Below are positions 8,364 through 17,442 of a stretch of DNA of 64,000 nt, one piece after another. The notes beneath the pieces were generated by a model, which did no database searches, had not been told where the DNA came from, and saw only the letters and a list, made by a program, of their open reading frames with translations. Numbering within the stretch: position 1 is the first letter of the stretch; every line of letters starts with the position of its first letter. The stretch is from assembly GCF_001019615.1 (NCBI RefSeq), contig NZ_JNBQ01000002.1, positions 372,001-436,000 on the forward strand, read 5' to 3'. The stretch is from Cellulosimicrobium funkei (GTDB taxonomy: Bacteria > Actinomycetota > Actinomycetes > Actinomycetales > Cellulomonadaceae). Made by a program: the position numbers and the translations under genes.

Positions 8364-9191
8364 GTGAGCACGCCGCGGACCGACCGCGCCCCCAGGCCGA
8401 GCGACAGCCCGCGCACCGGGGCGGGGAGGCCGTCGCGCGGAGCCCTGCTCCGCCGCCGCCTGGTCGCGCTCGCGCTGCTCGTCGGTCTCGTGGTCGGTCT
8501 CGTGCTGCTCGGCCAGGTCGTCGTGCGGGCGGTGCAGCCGATGCTCGCCGGGGACGAGTCGGCGCAGGAGGGCAAGTCGCCGCCGCCGACACCGGAGGCC
8601 GCCGGACCGCCGCAGGACTGCACGGCGGCGTCCCTGGAGCTGGGCCTCACGACGAGCGCGGCGGAGTACGAGCCGGGCCGCGCCGTCCAGCTCAGCGTCA
8701 CGCTCCGGCAGTCCGGCGGACGGCCGTGCCTCGTCGACGGCTCCGACGCCGGGCGGCAGGTGCAGGTCTACTCCGGCGACGAGCTCGTGTGGTCGTCCGC
8801 GCACTGCGGCTCGACGGAGCGGCTGCTCCTCATGAGCACCGGGGACGAGGACCCGTCGAAGCTCGTCCGCTGGGACCGGCACCGCTCGGTCGAGGGCTGC
8901 GCCCCCGACCAGCCGGAGGTGGGGCCGGGCACGTACACGGCGGTCCTGAGCGTCGCGGGCGTCGAGGGGGCGACGAGCGAGCCCGTGACCTTCACGCTCC
9001 TCGAGCCGCCCGCGCCCACGCCCGACCCGGCGGAGCCGACGGCTCCCGCCGACGGGACCGGTCCGGCCGAGGGCACCGCACCGGCCGACGGGACGGCGCC
9101 GGCGGACGGCGCGACGCCGCCGGCCGGCGGGACCGCCCCGCCCGCGGAGCAGCCCCCGGCCGGGACGACGCCGCCCGCCGACGGCGCGTAG
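8364..9191 (+). CDS. Single-pass membrane protein with extracytoplasmic domain, unknown function
   Basis: 275 residues, not recognised. The GTG start has GGAGG six bases upstream. The cytoplasmic N-terminus is Arg/Pro-rich, with a membrane helix at about 33-53. A beta-rich extracytoplasmic domain follows (about 80-210) with four cysteines (DCTAAS, PCLVDG, AHCGS, GCAPD), probably two disulphides. The C-terminus is low-complexity, built from PADGT/PAEGT-type units. It resembles the broad class of actinobacterial anchored proteins next to DNA-repair genes, with no specific function implied. It is divergent from mutY across 208 bases. Confidence 0.75.
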   Translation: MSTPRTDRAPRPSDSPRTGAGRPSRGALLRRRLVALALLVGLVVGLVLLGQVVVRAVQPMLAGDESAQEGKSPPPTPEAAGPPQDCTAASLELGLTTSAAEYEPGRAVQLSVTLRQSGGRPCLVDGSDAGRQVQVYSGDELVWSSAHCGSTERLLLMSTGDEDPSKLVRWDRHRSVEGCAPDQPEVGPGTYTAVLSVAGVEGATSEPVTFTLLEPPAPTPDPAEPTAPADGTGPAEGTAPADGTAPADGATPPAGGTAPPAEQPPAGTTPPADGA

Positions 9192-9755
9192 CGGTCGTCC
9201 GCTCGAGCAGCGGCCGCGCTCCGGCCGAGCCGTCGTGCCGGGTCGCCCTGAAGCCGTGGTGGCGCGCAACCTCCGTGCGACGCCCTGCCGTCATCCCGAG
9301 CCCCGGGCCGGGCAACTCGTCGAGGACGGGCCCTTCCTCCGCGTGCTCAGACGGAGTGAAACCGATGAGTGACTGATTTCGGTACAGAAGATCCGAACTG
9401 ATCTCTCCGGTGTGTGAGATTGCGTCGCACGATCGGAACGGCCCGCAAACACAATGGATTACGGCGCGAAGAGACACTGTCCTGCCGTCGATCGGTGCTC
9501 AAAGTCGAGACCGAAAACCATTGCGGTGGACGTGGTGCGCTGGTTGACTGGCTCGCGTCTGGCGACCTCACCGCGGAGGGAGCCGGGGCCGACGGCCCCG
9601 GTCACCACCGGCCCGCGGGGCGGCGCGAGCCGGCACGACGATCAGGGTCACGCGTCCCGCAGCGGGGCGGGCGGACGAGGCAGTCCACCCGCGCGACGCG
9701 AGTCCCCGCCGTCGTCCCGAAACCTGTTCCGGTTCCCGATGGAGAGGACTTGGTG
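9192..9755. promoter_or_regulatory. 564-base leader region of the large glycosidase
   Basis: No gene is supported here. The region is relatively AT-rich around 9355-9545 and should hold the promoter of the 9756 gene. It contains one arm-1 operator candidate (9513-9524) and the imperfect inverted pair AAACCGAT (9362-9369)/ATTTCGGT (9376-9383). Confidence 0.5.
9513..9524. promoter_or_regulatory. Candidate LacI operator, arm 1
   Basis: GACCGAAAACCATTGCG (9509-9525) is identical over 17 bases to the site before the 25181 GH43 gene and matches the transporter-operon site in GAAAACC-TT-C. Seventeen identical bases in two unrelated non-coding leaders is strong evidence for a shared regulator. Confidence 0.6.
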
Positions 9756-12700
9756 ATGTCGGGGAGAGCGTGGAGAAGGGTCGTCGCCTCGGCGATGACA
9801 GGTGCGATGGCCGCCACCGGCGTCGCACTGGCACCGGCGGCACAGGCCGACGTGGTGCCGGGCAACGAGAGCGACGTCGGTGTCTACACCGACGGCACGA
9901 CGGACTCGATGGACATCGGTGACCCGGTCTACACGAACCTGGGTCCGGTCGCCGCGGCGCTCGAGCCGGGCGTCCCGTGGACCGCGGGCTCGATGCACGG
10001 GTCGATCTTCGAGAAGGACCTGGCCGCGGGCGGCACCGACTACTACCTCGACCGCGTGCTCGGGGTGAGCGGGACGGCGAGCAACACCGTGCTCCAGACG
10101 CGCGGGCGGTCGCTCTACCTGCGCGGCAACAGCAACTGGGCGGTCATGGGCTTCGCGGGCTCCGCGTTCGCGGGCGGGCCGAACAACCTCGGCAACCTCT
10201 ACACCGTGACCGTGCCCGGTCAGACGATCACCGAGGTCGGGGCGCAGCGCTTCAACGCGCCGAGCCACGCGAAGGCGCGCTACACGGTCGGGTCGACCGG
10301 TGTCACCGCCGACCTCAAGAAGCTCATCACGTACGACAACGTGGCGCTGTCGGCGATCACGTTCACGAACCCCGGCGCGAGCGACGTGACGTTCACGGTC
10401 CGTGCGGCGTCACCGCTCGCGACGACGTCGACGGACTCCGCGGACGAGCTCACCGGGACGCGGACGCTGACGAGCGGGTCGAACAACGGTCTCGTGGACA
10501 CCCCGTGGTCCGACGTCACGATCGGGCTCAAGGCGCCCGGGTTCGAGCGCGTCGGCACCAACCTCGACCGCGAGGTCACGGTCCCCGCGGGCGGATCGCT
10601 CGACCTGTCCGTGCTCGGCGTGCTGTCCAGCGACACGCTCCCGGAGTCGGTCGAGAGCTTCCACGAGTACGCCGAGCTGTCGCCGGCGGACGCGTTCCGC
10701 ACCGGCGTCACGGCGTTCAACCGGCAGTGGGCCCAGGACATCCCGTACATCGACGTGCCCGACGACGCGATCGAGAAGGCGATCGTCTACCGCTGGTGGG
10801 GCGAGCGGTACAACAGCCTGGACGCGAACGAGCCGGGCTACGTGTACCAGTACCCGACGACGATCGAGGGCGTGAACCTCTACCAGAACTCGGTGGCGCT
10901 CACGCAGCCCATGCACCTGCAGGACACCAAGTGGATCCGCAACCCGTACCTGGGCTACGGGCAGATCCTCAACATCGGCGAGCTGTCCGGGTCCTCCGCG
11001 TTCCTCGACAGCCCCGGCCACACGAGCTGGAACAACCACTACTCGCAGTACCTCGGCACCGCGGGCCTCGAGGCGTTCAACGTGCACGGCGGCGGTCCGG
11101 CGGTCGCCGAGCGCTTCGCGACGTACTTCGAGGGCGACGGCACGGGCCAGCTCGAGCACTACGACGGCAACGACGACAAGCTCATCGCCTACGACACCAA
11201 CTACATGCCCGGCAACGACTCCGACGCGATCAGCTTCGGGTACCCCAAGGTCAACGCGGGGGCGCCGGGCGCGCGGACGATCGAGCGACCGGAGTCCGCG
11301 TACGTGTGGGGCGCGTTCGACGCCGCCCGCCAGCTCTACGCGATGGCGGGGGCGGACCCGGAGAAGGTCGCCGAGATGGGCCAGACCGCGGACGAGATCC
11401 GCGACGCGATCCTCGGCCGGCTGTGGAGCGAGGAGACGCGCATGTTCCTCGCCGGCACGTCGCACGGCGCGACGTCGGGCGGGAACCAGAACCCGCTGAG
11501 CCAGGCCGAGCGCGACCTCATCCCGGCGAAGGAGTCGAACCTCTACGACATCTACGCCGAGAACCTCATCCCGGTCGAGGACGCCGACACGTACGTCGAC
11601 GGGTTCCGCTTCCTGCGCTACGGGGACAACTTCCCGATCTTCCCGTTCTACACGGCCAACCAGTACGACCGGGCCAAGTACGGCATCGGGGGGTCGAACA
11701 ACTTCTCCAACATCAACTTCACGGTCCAGTACCGCGGCGTGCGGTCCGCGCTGCGGCACTACGACCCCGACCACACCTACGTCACGCCCGAGTACGCGGC
11801 CAAGCTGCTCGACTGGATGGCGTGGAGCATCTACCCGAACGGCAACGCGCTCGTCCCCAACCAGGCCGAGTACTACTCGAACTGGAACGCGAGCACGCAG
11901 ACGTTCAACCGCAACAACCCGAACCACGTGATGCTCGGCAACATGAACTACATCTACGTCGAGGACATGGGCGGCATCCAGCCGCGGTCCGACGACAAGA
12001 TCGAGCTGTGGCCGATCGACCTCGGGTACGACCACTTCATGGTCAACAACCTGCGCTACCACGGCAAGGACGTCACGATCGTCTGGGACGAGGACGGGTC
12101 GCACTACGGCCTCGGCGAGGGCTACAGCCTGTTCGTCGACGGCGAGCGCAAGGCCGCGGCCGACGCGCTCGGCCGGTTCGTCTACGACCCCGCCGCCAAC
12201 GAGGTCGTCGAGTCCGACGAGGACCTCCAGGTCGAGGTCGTCGCGGACGAAGGGGCCGACGTGCCCACGGCAGTGGACACCCCGATCGAGGACGAGCGCG
12301 TCGTCTCCTACCTCAAGACCGCGGGCATCGACCTCACCGAGGACGCGGGCAACCTCGCGCGCGGTGCCGAGCTGTCGTCGTCGGCCACCCAGCAGGGCGC
12401 GCGCCCGACGCCGTGGCGCCAGTTCCACACGCCGGGCTGGAGCACGGGCTCGATGAACTACACGCCGGGGGCGATCAAGGAGACCGAGCGGCCCGTGTCG
12501 CTCGCCGCGGTCACCGACGGCAACACCGTGAACGAGCCCTACTGGGGCAACTACGGGACGGAGGGTGACACCGGCTACGTCGAGCTCGACCTCGGCGAGC
12601 CCACGACGTTCGACAACGTCAAGGTCTGGTTCGTCAGCGACCGGCAGGCGGGCGGTTACCGCGAGCCGCTGCGGTACTCGATCCAGGTGCCCGACGGCTC

Positions 12701-14459
12701 GGGCGGCTGGACCACGGTGCCGGACGCGTTCAAGGCCCCGAAGATCCCCGGTCCGAAGTTCAACGAGGCGCTCTTCGAGGCCGTGACCACGGACACGGTC
12801 CGGGTCGCGTTCACGAACACGCCGTCGTACTGGACCGCCATCTCGGAGATCCAGGTCTTCGACTCCGGCCGCGACGTGCCCGAGGTCGTCAACGACGCCC
12901 CGACCGTCACGGTGAACGTCGACCGGTCGAAGGACGGCAACCTGTCCACGACGCTCGTCGGCACCGTGACCGACGACGGCATCCCCGAGGACGGGGTGCT
13001 CACCTCCGGGTGGTCGACGGTCTCCGCGCCCGAGGGCGCGAGCGTCATCTTCGGCGACGCCGACGCGCTGACCACCACGGTCACGGGTACGGCCGCAGGG
13101 GAGTACACCTTCCGCCTCACCGCGTCCGACGGCGAGCTCACGACCGAGCGCGACGTCGAGGTCGAGCTCACCGAGAAGGCGACGTCGGCCGAGTTCGGGG
13201 CGCTCGCGACGATCACGACGAGCGGGTCGGCGTCGTGGGAGAACCCGCTGCGCGTCAACGAGCCCTCGACGCCCGCGAGCTCGAACCCGGGCGCGGGCAA
13301 CGGCTGGGGCACGTGGGGCCAGCCCGCGAACGGGACGAGCCCGCAGACCGCGGCGTGGATCCGGTACGCGTGGGAGTCCCCGGTGCTCGTCGCGTCGACC
13401 GACATCTACTGGTACGACGACAACGGCGGGACGCGCATGCCGCGCGCGGACACCTACACGGTCGAGCACTCGCAGAACGGCACCGACTGGACACCCGTCA
13501 CCCTGACCGAGGGCTCGACGTACGCGGGCGCGCTCCAGCGCAACGCGTACAACCGCCTCGAGTTCGAGCCCGTCGAGGCCAGCTACCTGCGCGTCCGCAT
13601 CACCGGCGTGCAGACCGGCGGCGCCGGCACCGGCGTCCTGCGGTGGCGCGTCAACGGGGACACCGTCGACTCGGTCGCGAGCCCGGTGATCCTGCGCACC
13701 GTCACGGGCGAGGTGCCCGAGCTGCCGACGTCGCTCGACGTCGTCTACTCGAGCGGCCGCCGCGGCACGGTCGACTTCACGTGGCAGCCGATCACGCCCG
13801 CCATGGTGGCCGAGACCAACGTCGAGCCGTTCACGGTCTACGGCACCAACACGACCTACGGCCTCATCGCCGAGGCGCAGGTGTACGTGCGGCCGGAGAG
13901 CTCGCAGGGCGGCATCTCGATCCAGGGCGCCGAGCAGTTCGAGCAGAGCGTCGACGTCGGCGAGCAGCCGTGGCTGCCCACCACGGTCCTCGTCTCCTAC
14001 AACGACGGCTCGCGCGACAACCAGGCGATCGGCGTCGAGTGGGACTACGACGAGTCCGTCGTCGAGACGCCGGGCGTGTACGTGATCCAGGGTGACCTCG
14101 TCCTCCCGGACTACGTGAGCACCGCCGGCACCACGACGACGACGCTCACCCTGACCGTGGGCGACGGCGTCCCCGCCGGTCCGACGGTCACCGTCACGGC
14201 GGAGACCCGCTGCCTCGCCGGCAAGGTCTACGTCGCGGTCCGCGCGCAGAACGACGACGAGGTGCCGCTCACGGTCCGCCTCGACACGCCGTTCGGGACC
14301 AAGACCGTCAACGGCGTCGAGCCCGGCAAGAACGCCTACCAGTCGTTCGCGTCGCGGGCGACGTCGGTCGAGGCCGGCGAGGTCACGGTCGTGGCCACCG
14401 ACGCCGAGGGGAGGTCGACGACCGTCACCGAGCAGTACGACGCCGCCACCTGCGGCTGA
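9756..14459 (+). CDS. Large secreted (alpha/alpha)6-type glycoside hydrolase, possibly GH121-like
   Basis: 1567 residues. The signal peptide spans 1-31 (...LAPAAQA). A long catalytic region (about 35-830) is rich in Trp/Tyr motifs of six-hairpin glycosidases (YRWWGERYNSLD, YPTTIEGVNLYQN with Glu371, ESAYVWGAFDAARQLY, NQAEYYSNWN with Glu704). It is followed by an F5/8 type C-like domain (865-1020), an Ig/PKD-like domain (about 1048-1145), a second F5/8 type C-like domain (1148-1300), a Big_4-like region, and the shared RCLAGK C-terminal domain (about 1480-1567). The operator and gene context suggest a beta-L-arabinobiosidase of the B. longum HypBA2 (GH121) kind; MGH1/GH63-like enzymes are the alternative. 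The start has GGAGAGG eight bases upstream. Confidence 0.6.
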   Translation: MSGRAWRRVVASAMTGAMAATGVALAPAAQADVVPGNESDVGVYTDGTTDSMDIGDPVYTNLGPVAAALEPGVPWTAGSMHGSIFEKDLAAGGTDYYLDRVLGVSGTASNTVLQTRGRSLYLRGNSNWAVMGFAGSAFAGGPNNLGNLYTVTVPGQTITEVGAQRFNAPSHAKARYTVGSTGVTADLKKLITYDNVALSAITFTNPGASDVTFTVRAASPLATTSTDSADELTGTRTLTSGSNNGLVDTPWSDVTIGLKAPGFERVGTNLDREVTVPAGGSLDLSVLGVLSSDTLPESVESFHEYAELSPADAFRTGVTAFNRQWAQDIPYIDVPDDAIEKAIVYRWWGERYNSLDANEPGYVYQYPTTIEGVNLYQNSVALTQPMHLQDTKWIRNPYLGYGQILNIGELSGSSAFLDSPGHTSWNNHYSQYLGTAGLEAFNVHGGGPAVAERFATYFEGDGTGQLEHYDGNDDKLIAYDTNYMPGNDSDAISFGYPKVNAGAPGARTIERPESAYVWGAFDAARQLYAMAGADPEKVAEMGQTADEIRDAILGRLWSEETRMFLAGTSHGATSGGNQNPLSQAERDLIPAKESNLYDIYAENLIPVEDADTYVDGFRFLRYGDNFPIFPFYTANQYDRAKYGIGGSNNFSNINFTVQYRGVRSALRHYDPDHTYVTPEYAAKLLDWMAWSIYPNGNALVPNQAEYYSNWNASTQTFNRNNPNHVMLGNMNYIYVEDMGGIQPRSDDKIELWPIDLGYDHFMVNNLRYHGKDVTIVWDEDGSHYGLGEGYSLFVDGERKAAADALGRFVYDPAANEVVESDEDLQVEVVADEGADVPTAVDTPIEDERVVSYLKTAGIDLTEDAGNLARGAELSSSATQQGARPTPWRQFHTPGWSTGSMNYTPGAIKETERPVSLAAVTDGNTVNEPYWGNYGTEGDTGYVELDLGEPTTFDNVKVWFVSDRQAGGYREPLRYSIQVPDGSGGWTTVPDAFKAPKIPGPKFNEALFEAVTTDTVRVAFTNTPSYWTAISEIQVFDSGRDVPEVVNDAPTVTVNVDRSKDGNLSTTLVGTVTDDGIPEDGVLTSGWSTVSAPEGASVIFGDADALTTTVTGTAAGEYTFRLTASDGELTTERDVEVELTEKATSAEFGALATITTSGSASWENPLRVNEPSTPASSNPGAGNGWGTWGQPANGTSPQTAAWIRYAWESPVLVASTDIYWYDDNGGTRMPRADTYTVEHSQNGTDWTPVTLTEGSTYAGALQRNAYNRLEFEPVEASYLRVRITGVQTGGAGTGVLRWRVNGDTVDSVASPVILRTVTGEVPELPTSLDVVYSSGRRGTVDFTWQPITPAMVAETNVEPFTVYGTNTTYGLIAEAQVYVRPESSQGGISIQGAEQFEQSVDVGEQPWLPTTVLVSYNDGSRDNQAIGVEWDYDESVVETPGVYVIQGDLVLPDYVSTAGTTTTTLTLTVGDGVPAGPTVTVTAETRCLAGKVYVAVRAQNDDEVPLTVRLDTPFGTKTVNGVEPGKNAYQSFASRATSVEAGEVTVVATDAEGRSTTVTEQYDAATCG

Positions 14460-14482
14460 CCCGCAGCGCGCGTCGCGCACCC

Positions 14483-14520
14483 GTCTCGCCTCGGTCCGTC
14501 CCCACGGACCGGGGCGAGAC
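14483..14520 (+). terminator. Terminator hairpin after the large glycosidase
   Basis: A 17-bp stem with one G-T wobble (14483-14499 with 14504-14520, starting GTCTCGCC and ending GGCGAGAC) and a four-C loop begins 24 bases after the stop. No T tract follows, as is usual in high-GC actinobacteria. Confidence 0.75.
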
Positions 14521-14529
14521 CCGTCTGCG

Positions 14530-14613
14530 CGAGGGAGAACCCTGGTCTGCCGAGGTAGAGCCCTGGTCGCGCGAGGTAGAGCCGTGGTCACGCGAGGTTG
14601 AGCCGTGGTCTCT
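14530..14613. repeat. Four tandem 21-bp GAGGTAGA units
   Basis: Four contiguous 21-base units start at 14530, 14551, 14572 and 14593. The core is CGAGGTAGAGCCGTGGTC, with variants CGAGGGAGAACCCTGGTC, CGAGGTAGAGCCCTGGTC and CGAGGTTGAGCCGTGGTC. There is no spacer between units, so this is not a CRISPR array. Related units recur at 14866, 45010, 60323 and 63047. Confidence 0.85.
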
Positions 14614-14641
14614 CGCCCGACGGCGTGTGGTCGCGTTGGGT

Positions 14642-14740
14642 GGGCGGGGTGGGTGGTGGTGCCGCGTCTACCATCCGCCGCTCGTTCCTCGCGGCTCCCG
14701 CCAGGCCCGCCACGACGCGGCACCACCACCCACCCCGCCC
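14642..14740. repeat. Perfect 27-bp inverted repeat (long hairpin)
   Basis: Bases 14642-14668 (beginning GGGCGGGGTGGG) are the exact reverse complement of 14714-14740 (ending CCCACCCCGCCC), with a 45-base loop. The stem is too long for an ordinary terminator. Together with the flanking 21-bp units it looks like a compact mobile or structural element. No coding sequence is convincing between the arms. Confidence 0.85.
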
Positions 14741-14865
14741 TACGTCGTCTCGCCCTGGTCTGCGCTCACCCTGGCGACTGCCCGCGTGGTGGGGTTCGTC
14801 TCGCCCCCGCCCTGAGCACCGAGTGCACCCGCGCCGCGGACCCGAACAGGCGGGCCTGAGACCCG

Positions 14866-14906
14866 ATCACGGTTCTACCTCGGCGAACCACGGTTCTGCC
14901 TCGGCG
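14866..14906. repeat. Two 21-bp units in inverted orientation
   Basis: Two units containing CACGGTTCTACCTCGGCG and CACGGTTCTGCCTCGGCG are reverse complements of the tandem units at 14530-14613. The whole gap 14530-14906 is therefore framed by the same repeat in opposite directions, just before the stop of the minus-strand methyltransferase. Confidence 0.75.
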
Positions 14907-14919
14907 GGGCGGGAGTGCG

Positions 14920-15642
14920 TCAGCGGCGGGCCAGGGCCCAGCGGAAGGCGTTGCGCAGGAGGTAGGTGCCGTCGGGGCGGCGGAAGGGGCGCGCGGCGGC
15001 GAGGACGTCGGGGCGGAGCTCGGCGCGCAGCTCGTCGGACTCGCCGAACATGATGGCGGCGACGACCTCGTGCGCGTCGGCGAGCACCATCGGCGCGTCC
15101 GCGACGCCCTCGGTGACGACGGTGAAGCCGTGCTCGGCCAGGAGCGCGCCGAGGTGGCCTTCCTCGCGGCTCTCGTCGCTCGGCTCGTGGTCCTCGCCGG
15201 CGACGGCCCGCTCGAGGACGGTGAGGTCGTTGAGGTCGTCCTCCGCCCACGTCGCGACGGCCACCAGCTCGCTCACGCGCCGGCACTCGCTCAGGGTCAT
15301 GGCGACGTCGGTGAACGCGAGGGCGTTGACGAGCGTCACGAGGTCGAACGCGTCGTCGGGCCACGGGAGGCGCTCGGCCTGGGCGACGCGCAGGTCCGCG
15401 TCCGGGCCGACCCGGCGGGCGACGTCGATCATCCCGGCCGCGGCGTCGCAGCCTGCCGCGTCCGCACCGCGGGAGAGGGCCATGGCGACGAGCTCGCCGG
15501 TGCCGCACCCGACGTCGAGCACGCGGGAGCCGGGCCCGACGCTCGCGGCGTCGAGGATCGCCTGCTGGGCCGGGGCCGCCGCGGGCGCCCACCAGCGCGC
15601 CCAGGCGTCGGCCAGTGCCGACCACTCGTCGACGTGGTCCAC
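14920..15642 (-). CDS. Class I SAM-dependent methyltransferase
   Basis: 240 residues. SAM-binding motif I is VLDVGCGTGELVAMA, followed by DLRVAQAERLPWPDDAFDLV (motifs II/III region), as in the UbiE/COQ5-like Methyltransf_11 group. The substrate is unknown. The GTG start (VDHVDEW) is chosen for the strong purine-rich GGAGGGGGA upstream; a longer frame exists but adds Arg/Ser-rich sequence. It starts 43 bases after disA on the same strand and is probably co-transcribed with it. Confidence 0.8.
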   Translation of the reverse strand: MDHVDEWSALADAWARWWAPAAAPAQQAILDAASVGPGSRVLDVGCGTGELVAMALSRGADAAGCDAAAGMIDVARRVGPDADLRVAQAERLPWPDDAFDLVTLVNALAFTDVAMTLSECRRVSELVAVATWAEDDLNDLTVLERAVAGEDHEPSDESREEGHLGALLAEHGFTVVTEGVADAPMVLADAHEVVAAIMFGESDELRAELRPDVLAAARPFRRPDGTYLLRNAFRWALARR

Positions 15643-15685
15643 GGTCCCCCTCCGTGCGGGCTCGTCGGTCGGACGGTCAGGTGGG

Positions 15686-16771
15686 TCAGACGTAGCGCTC
15701 GAGGATGCTCGACTCCGCGAGCCGCGACAGGCCCTCGCGCACCGCACGGGCGCGCTGCTCGCCGACGCCGTCGACGGTCATGAGGTCGTCGATGCTCGCC
15801 GCGAGGAGCTTCTGCAGGCCGCCGAAGTGCGCGACGAGGCGGTCGATGATCGTGGCGGGCAGGCGAGGGACCTTCGACAGGAGGCGGTACCCGTGCGGCG
15901 CGACGGCGGCGTCGAGCGCGTCGCCGCCGCCCGGCAGGTCGAGCACGCGGCCGATCTGGCCGAGGTCGAGGAGCTGGGTCGAGTCGAGGCCGCCGAGCGC
16001 CTTCTGGACCTCGGCGAGCGAGCGGTCCTTGCGACCCAGGTCCACGTAGTCGCGGATGACGAACTCGCGGTCGGAGCCGATCCCGCCGATGAGCTCGTCG
16101 AGCTGGAGCGCGAGGAGCCGGCCGTCGGTGCCGAGCTCGATGACGTACCCGGCGATCTCCTCGGAGATGCGGGCGACCATCTCGAGGCGCTGCACGACGG
16201 CGCACACGTCCCGGACCGTGACGAGGTCCTCGATCTCGAGCGCGGACAGCGTGCCGGACACCTCGTCGAGCCGGGCGCGGTAGCGCTCGAGCGTCGCGAG
16301 CGCCTGGTTGGCGCGCGACAGGATGGTGTCGGAGTCCTCGAGGACGTGGCGCTGGCCGCCGACGTACAGGGCGACGATCCGCATGGACTGGCTCACCGAG
16401 ATGACCGGGAAACCGCTCTGCTTGGCGACGCGCTCCGCGGTGCGGTGCCGCGTCCCGGACTCGGTCGTCTCGATGGTCGGGTCCGGCAGGAGCTGCACGG
16501 CTGCGCGCAGGATGCGGTTCGCGTCGCGGTCCAGGACGACGGCGCCGTCCATCTTCGACAGCTCGCGCAGGCGCGTCGCGGAGAAGCCGACGTCGAGGAC
16601 GAACCCGCCCGAGCACATCTCCTCGACGACCTTGTCCAGGCCCAGCACGATGAGCGCGCCGGTCCGGCCGCGGAGGATGCGCTCGAGACCGTCACGGAGC
16701 TCGGTGCCCGGTGCCACGGCGGCGAGGGTCTCCCGGAGCAGCTCGTCGGGGTGCGCAGGGGAGTTGGCCAC
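15686..16771 (-). CDS. disA: DNA integrity scanning diadenylate cyclase DisA
   Basis: 361 residues, full family length. The N-terminal DAC domain carries the catalytic motifs D75-G76-A77 (KMDGAVVLD) and RHR 108-110 ([12 protein letters not shown]). A helical linker and a C-terminal helix-hairpin-helix DNA-binding domain ([15 protein letters not shown]) follow. It makes c-di-AMP from two ATP and senses branched DNA. The usual partner radA is in the window but about 6 kb away, so the common radA-disA pairing is broken here. Confidence 0.95.
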   Translation of the reverse strand: MANSPAHPDELLRETLAAVAPGTELRDGLERILRGRTGALIVLGLDKVVEEMCSGGFVLDVGFSATRLRELSKMDGAVVLDRDANRILRAAVQLLPDPTIETTESGTRHRTAERVAKQSGFPVISVSQSMRIVALYVGGQRHVLEDSDTILSRANQALATLERYRARLDEVSGTLSALEIEDLVTVRDVCAVVQRLEMVARISEEIAGYVIELGTDGRLLALQLDELIGGIGSDREFVIRDYVDLGRKDRSLAEVQKALGGLDSTQLLDLGQIGRVLDLPGGGDALDAAVAPHGYRLLSKVPRLPATIIDRLVAHFGGLQKLLAASIDDLMTVDGVGEQRARAVREGLSRLAESSILERYV

Positions 16772-16890
16772 GGGGGAATCCTACGCTGCGAGCCCTTTTC
16801 CACCCCCGGGAACCCGCGGCAGCGGGCCACAAATCCGGTCACGATCCGGTCTCGACGCGCCGGACGGCGCTCGCCCGCGCCGCCCGGCGG

Positions 16891-17379
16891 TCACCGGTGG
16901 GGGCGGGGAGACTCCGGGGCCCCGTCCGGCGTGGCCGCGAAGGAGCGGTAGGCGGAGGTCACCGCGCGCAGGTACGCGGCGATCACCTGCTGCTGCGCGG
17001 GCGAGAAGCCGTCGGCGGCGGAGTCCAGGGAACGTCGGAGCGGGTCGAGCTCGGCACGGACGCGCGACCGGGCGGCGGCGGTGGGCTCGAGGCGGTACCG
17101 GCGCCGGTCCGTCTCGTCCCGGACGCGCTCGACGTGCCCGGCGCGCGCGAGCCGGTCCACGACCTCGGTGGCCGACGAGCGCGTGACGGCGAGCCGCGCG
17201 CCGAGCTCCCCGGGGCCCAGCGGCTGGTCCGCCAGCGCGACGTGCTCGAGGGCGGCGGCGTCCGTGGCGCTCATCCGCAACCGGTGCGCCAGGGCGGAGG
17301 TGGCCTCGCCGATCGCGTCCTGGAGGTCCCGGAGCAGGTGGACCGACAGCGCCGGTCGGGCGTCGGGGTGCTGGCTCAT
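16891..17379 (-). CDS. MarR-family transcriptional regulator
   Basis: 162 residues with a MarR-type winged helix: LGPGELGARLAVTRSSATEV (recognition region), then the wing VERVRDETDRRRYRL. It is divergent from the anchored alpha/beta-hydrolase gene. Between the starts lies TACGGTAGCCGTA, a compact palindrome suited to an autoregulatory MarR site. The ligand is unknown. Confidence 0.88.
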   Translation of the reverse strand: MSQHPDARPALSVHLLRDLQDAIGEATSALAHRLRMSATDAAALEHVALADQPLGPGELGARLAVTRSSATEVVDRLARAGHVERVRDETDRRRYRLEPTAAARSRVRAELDPLRRSLDSAADGFSPAQQQVIAAYLRAVTSAYRSFAATPDGAPESPRPHR

Positions 17380-17403
17380 CGGATCAGCCTACAAGCGAGA
17401 TGC

Positions 17404-17416
17404 TACGGTAGCCGTA
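17404..17416. promoter_or_regulatory. Palindrome between MarR and hydrolase genes
   Basis: TACGGTAGCCGTA (arms TACGG/CCGTA, 3-base centre) lies 24 bases before the MarR start on one side and 26 before the hydrolase start on the other. It is the best candidate operator for the MarR protein. Confidence 0.5.
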
Positions 17417-17442
17417 CCATCTGCCCTCCCAGGAGCTGCCCC

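Noticed and set aside
9003-9188. PADGT-type repeats in the 8364 protein as a functional repeat domain
   Set aside because: Short irregular Pro/Ala/Gly/Thr units are common low-complexity tails in GC-rich actinobacteria.
14530-14613. Tandem 21-bp repeats considered as a CRISPR array
   Set aside because: Units are contiguous with no variable spacers, and no cas genes are nearby.
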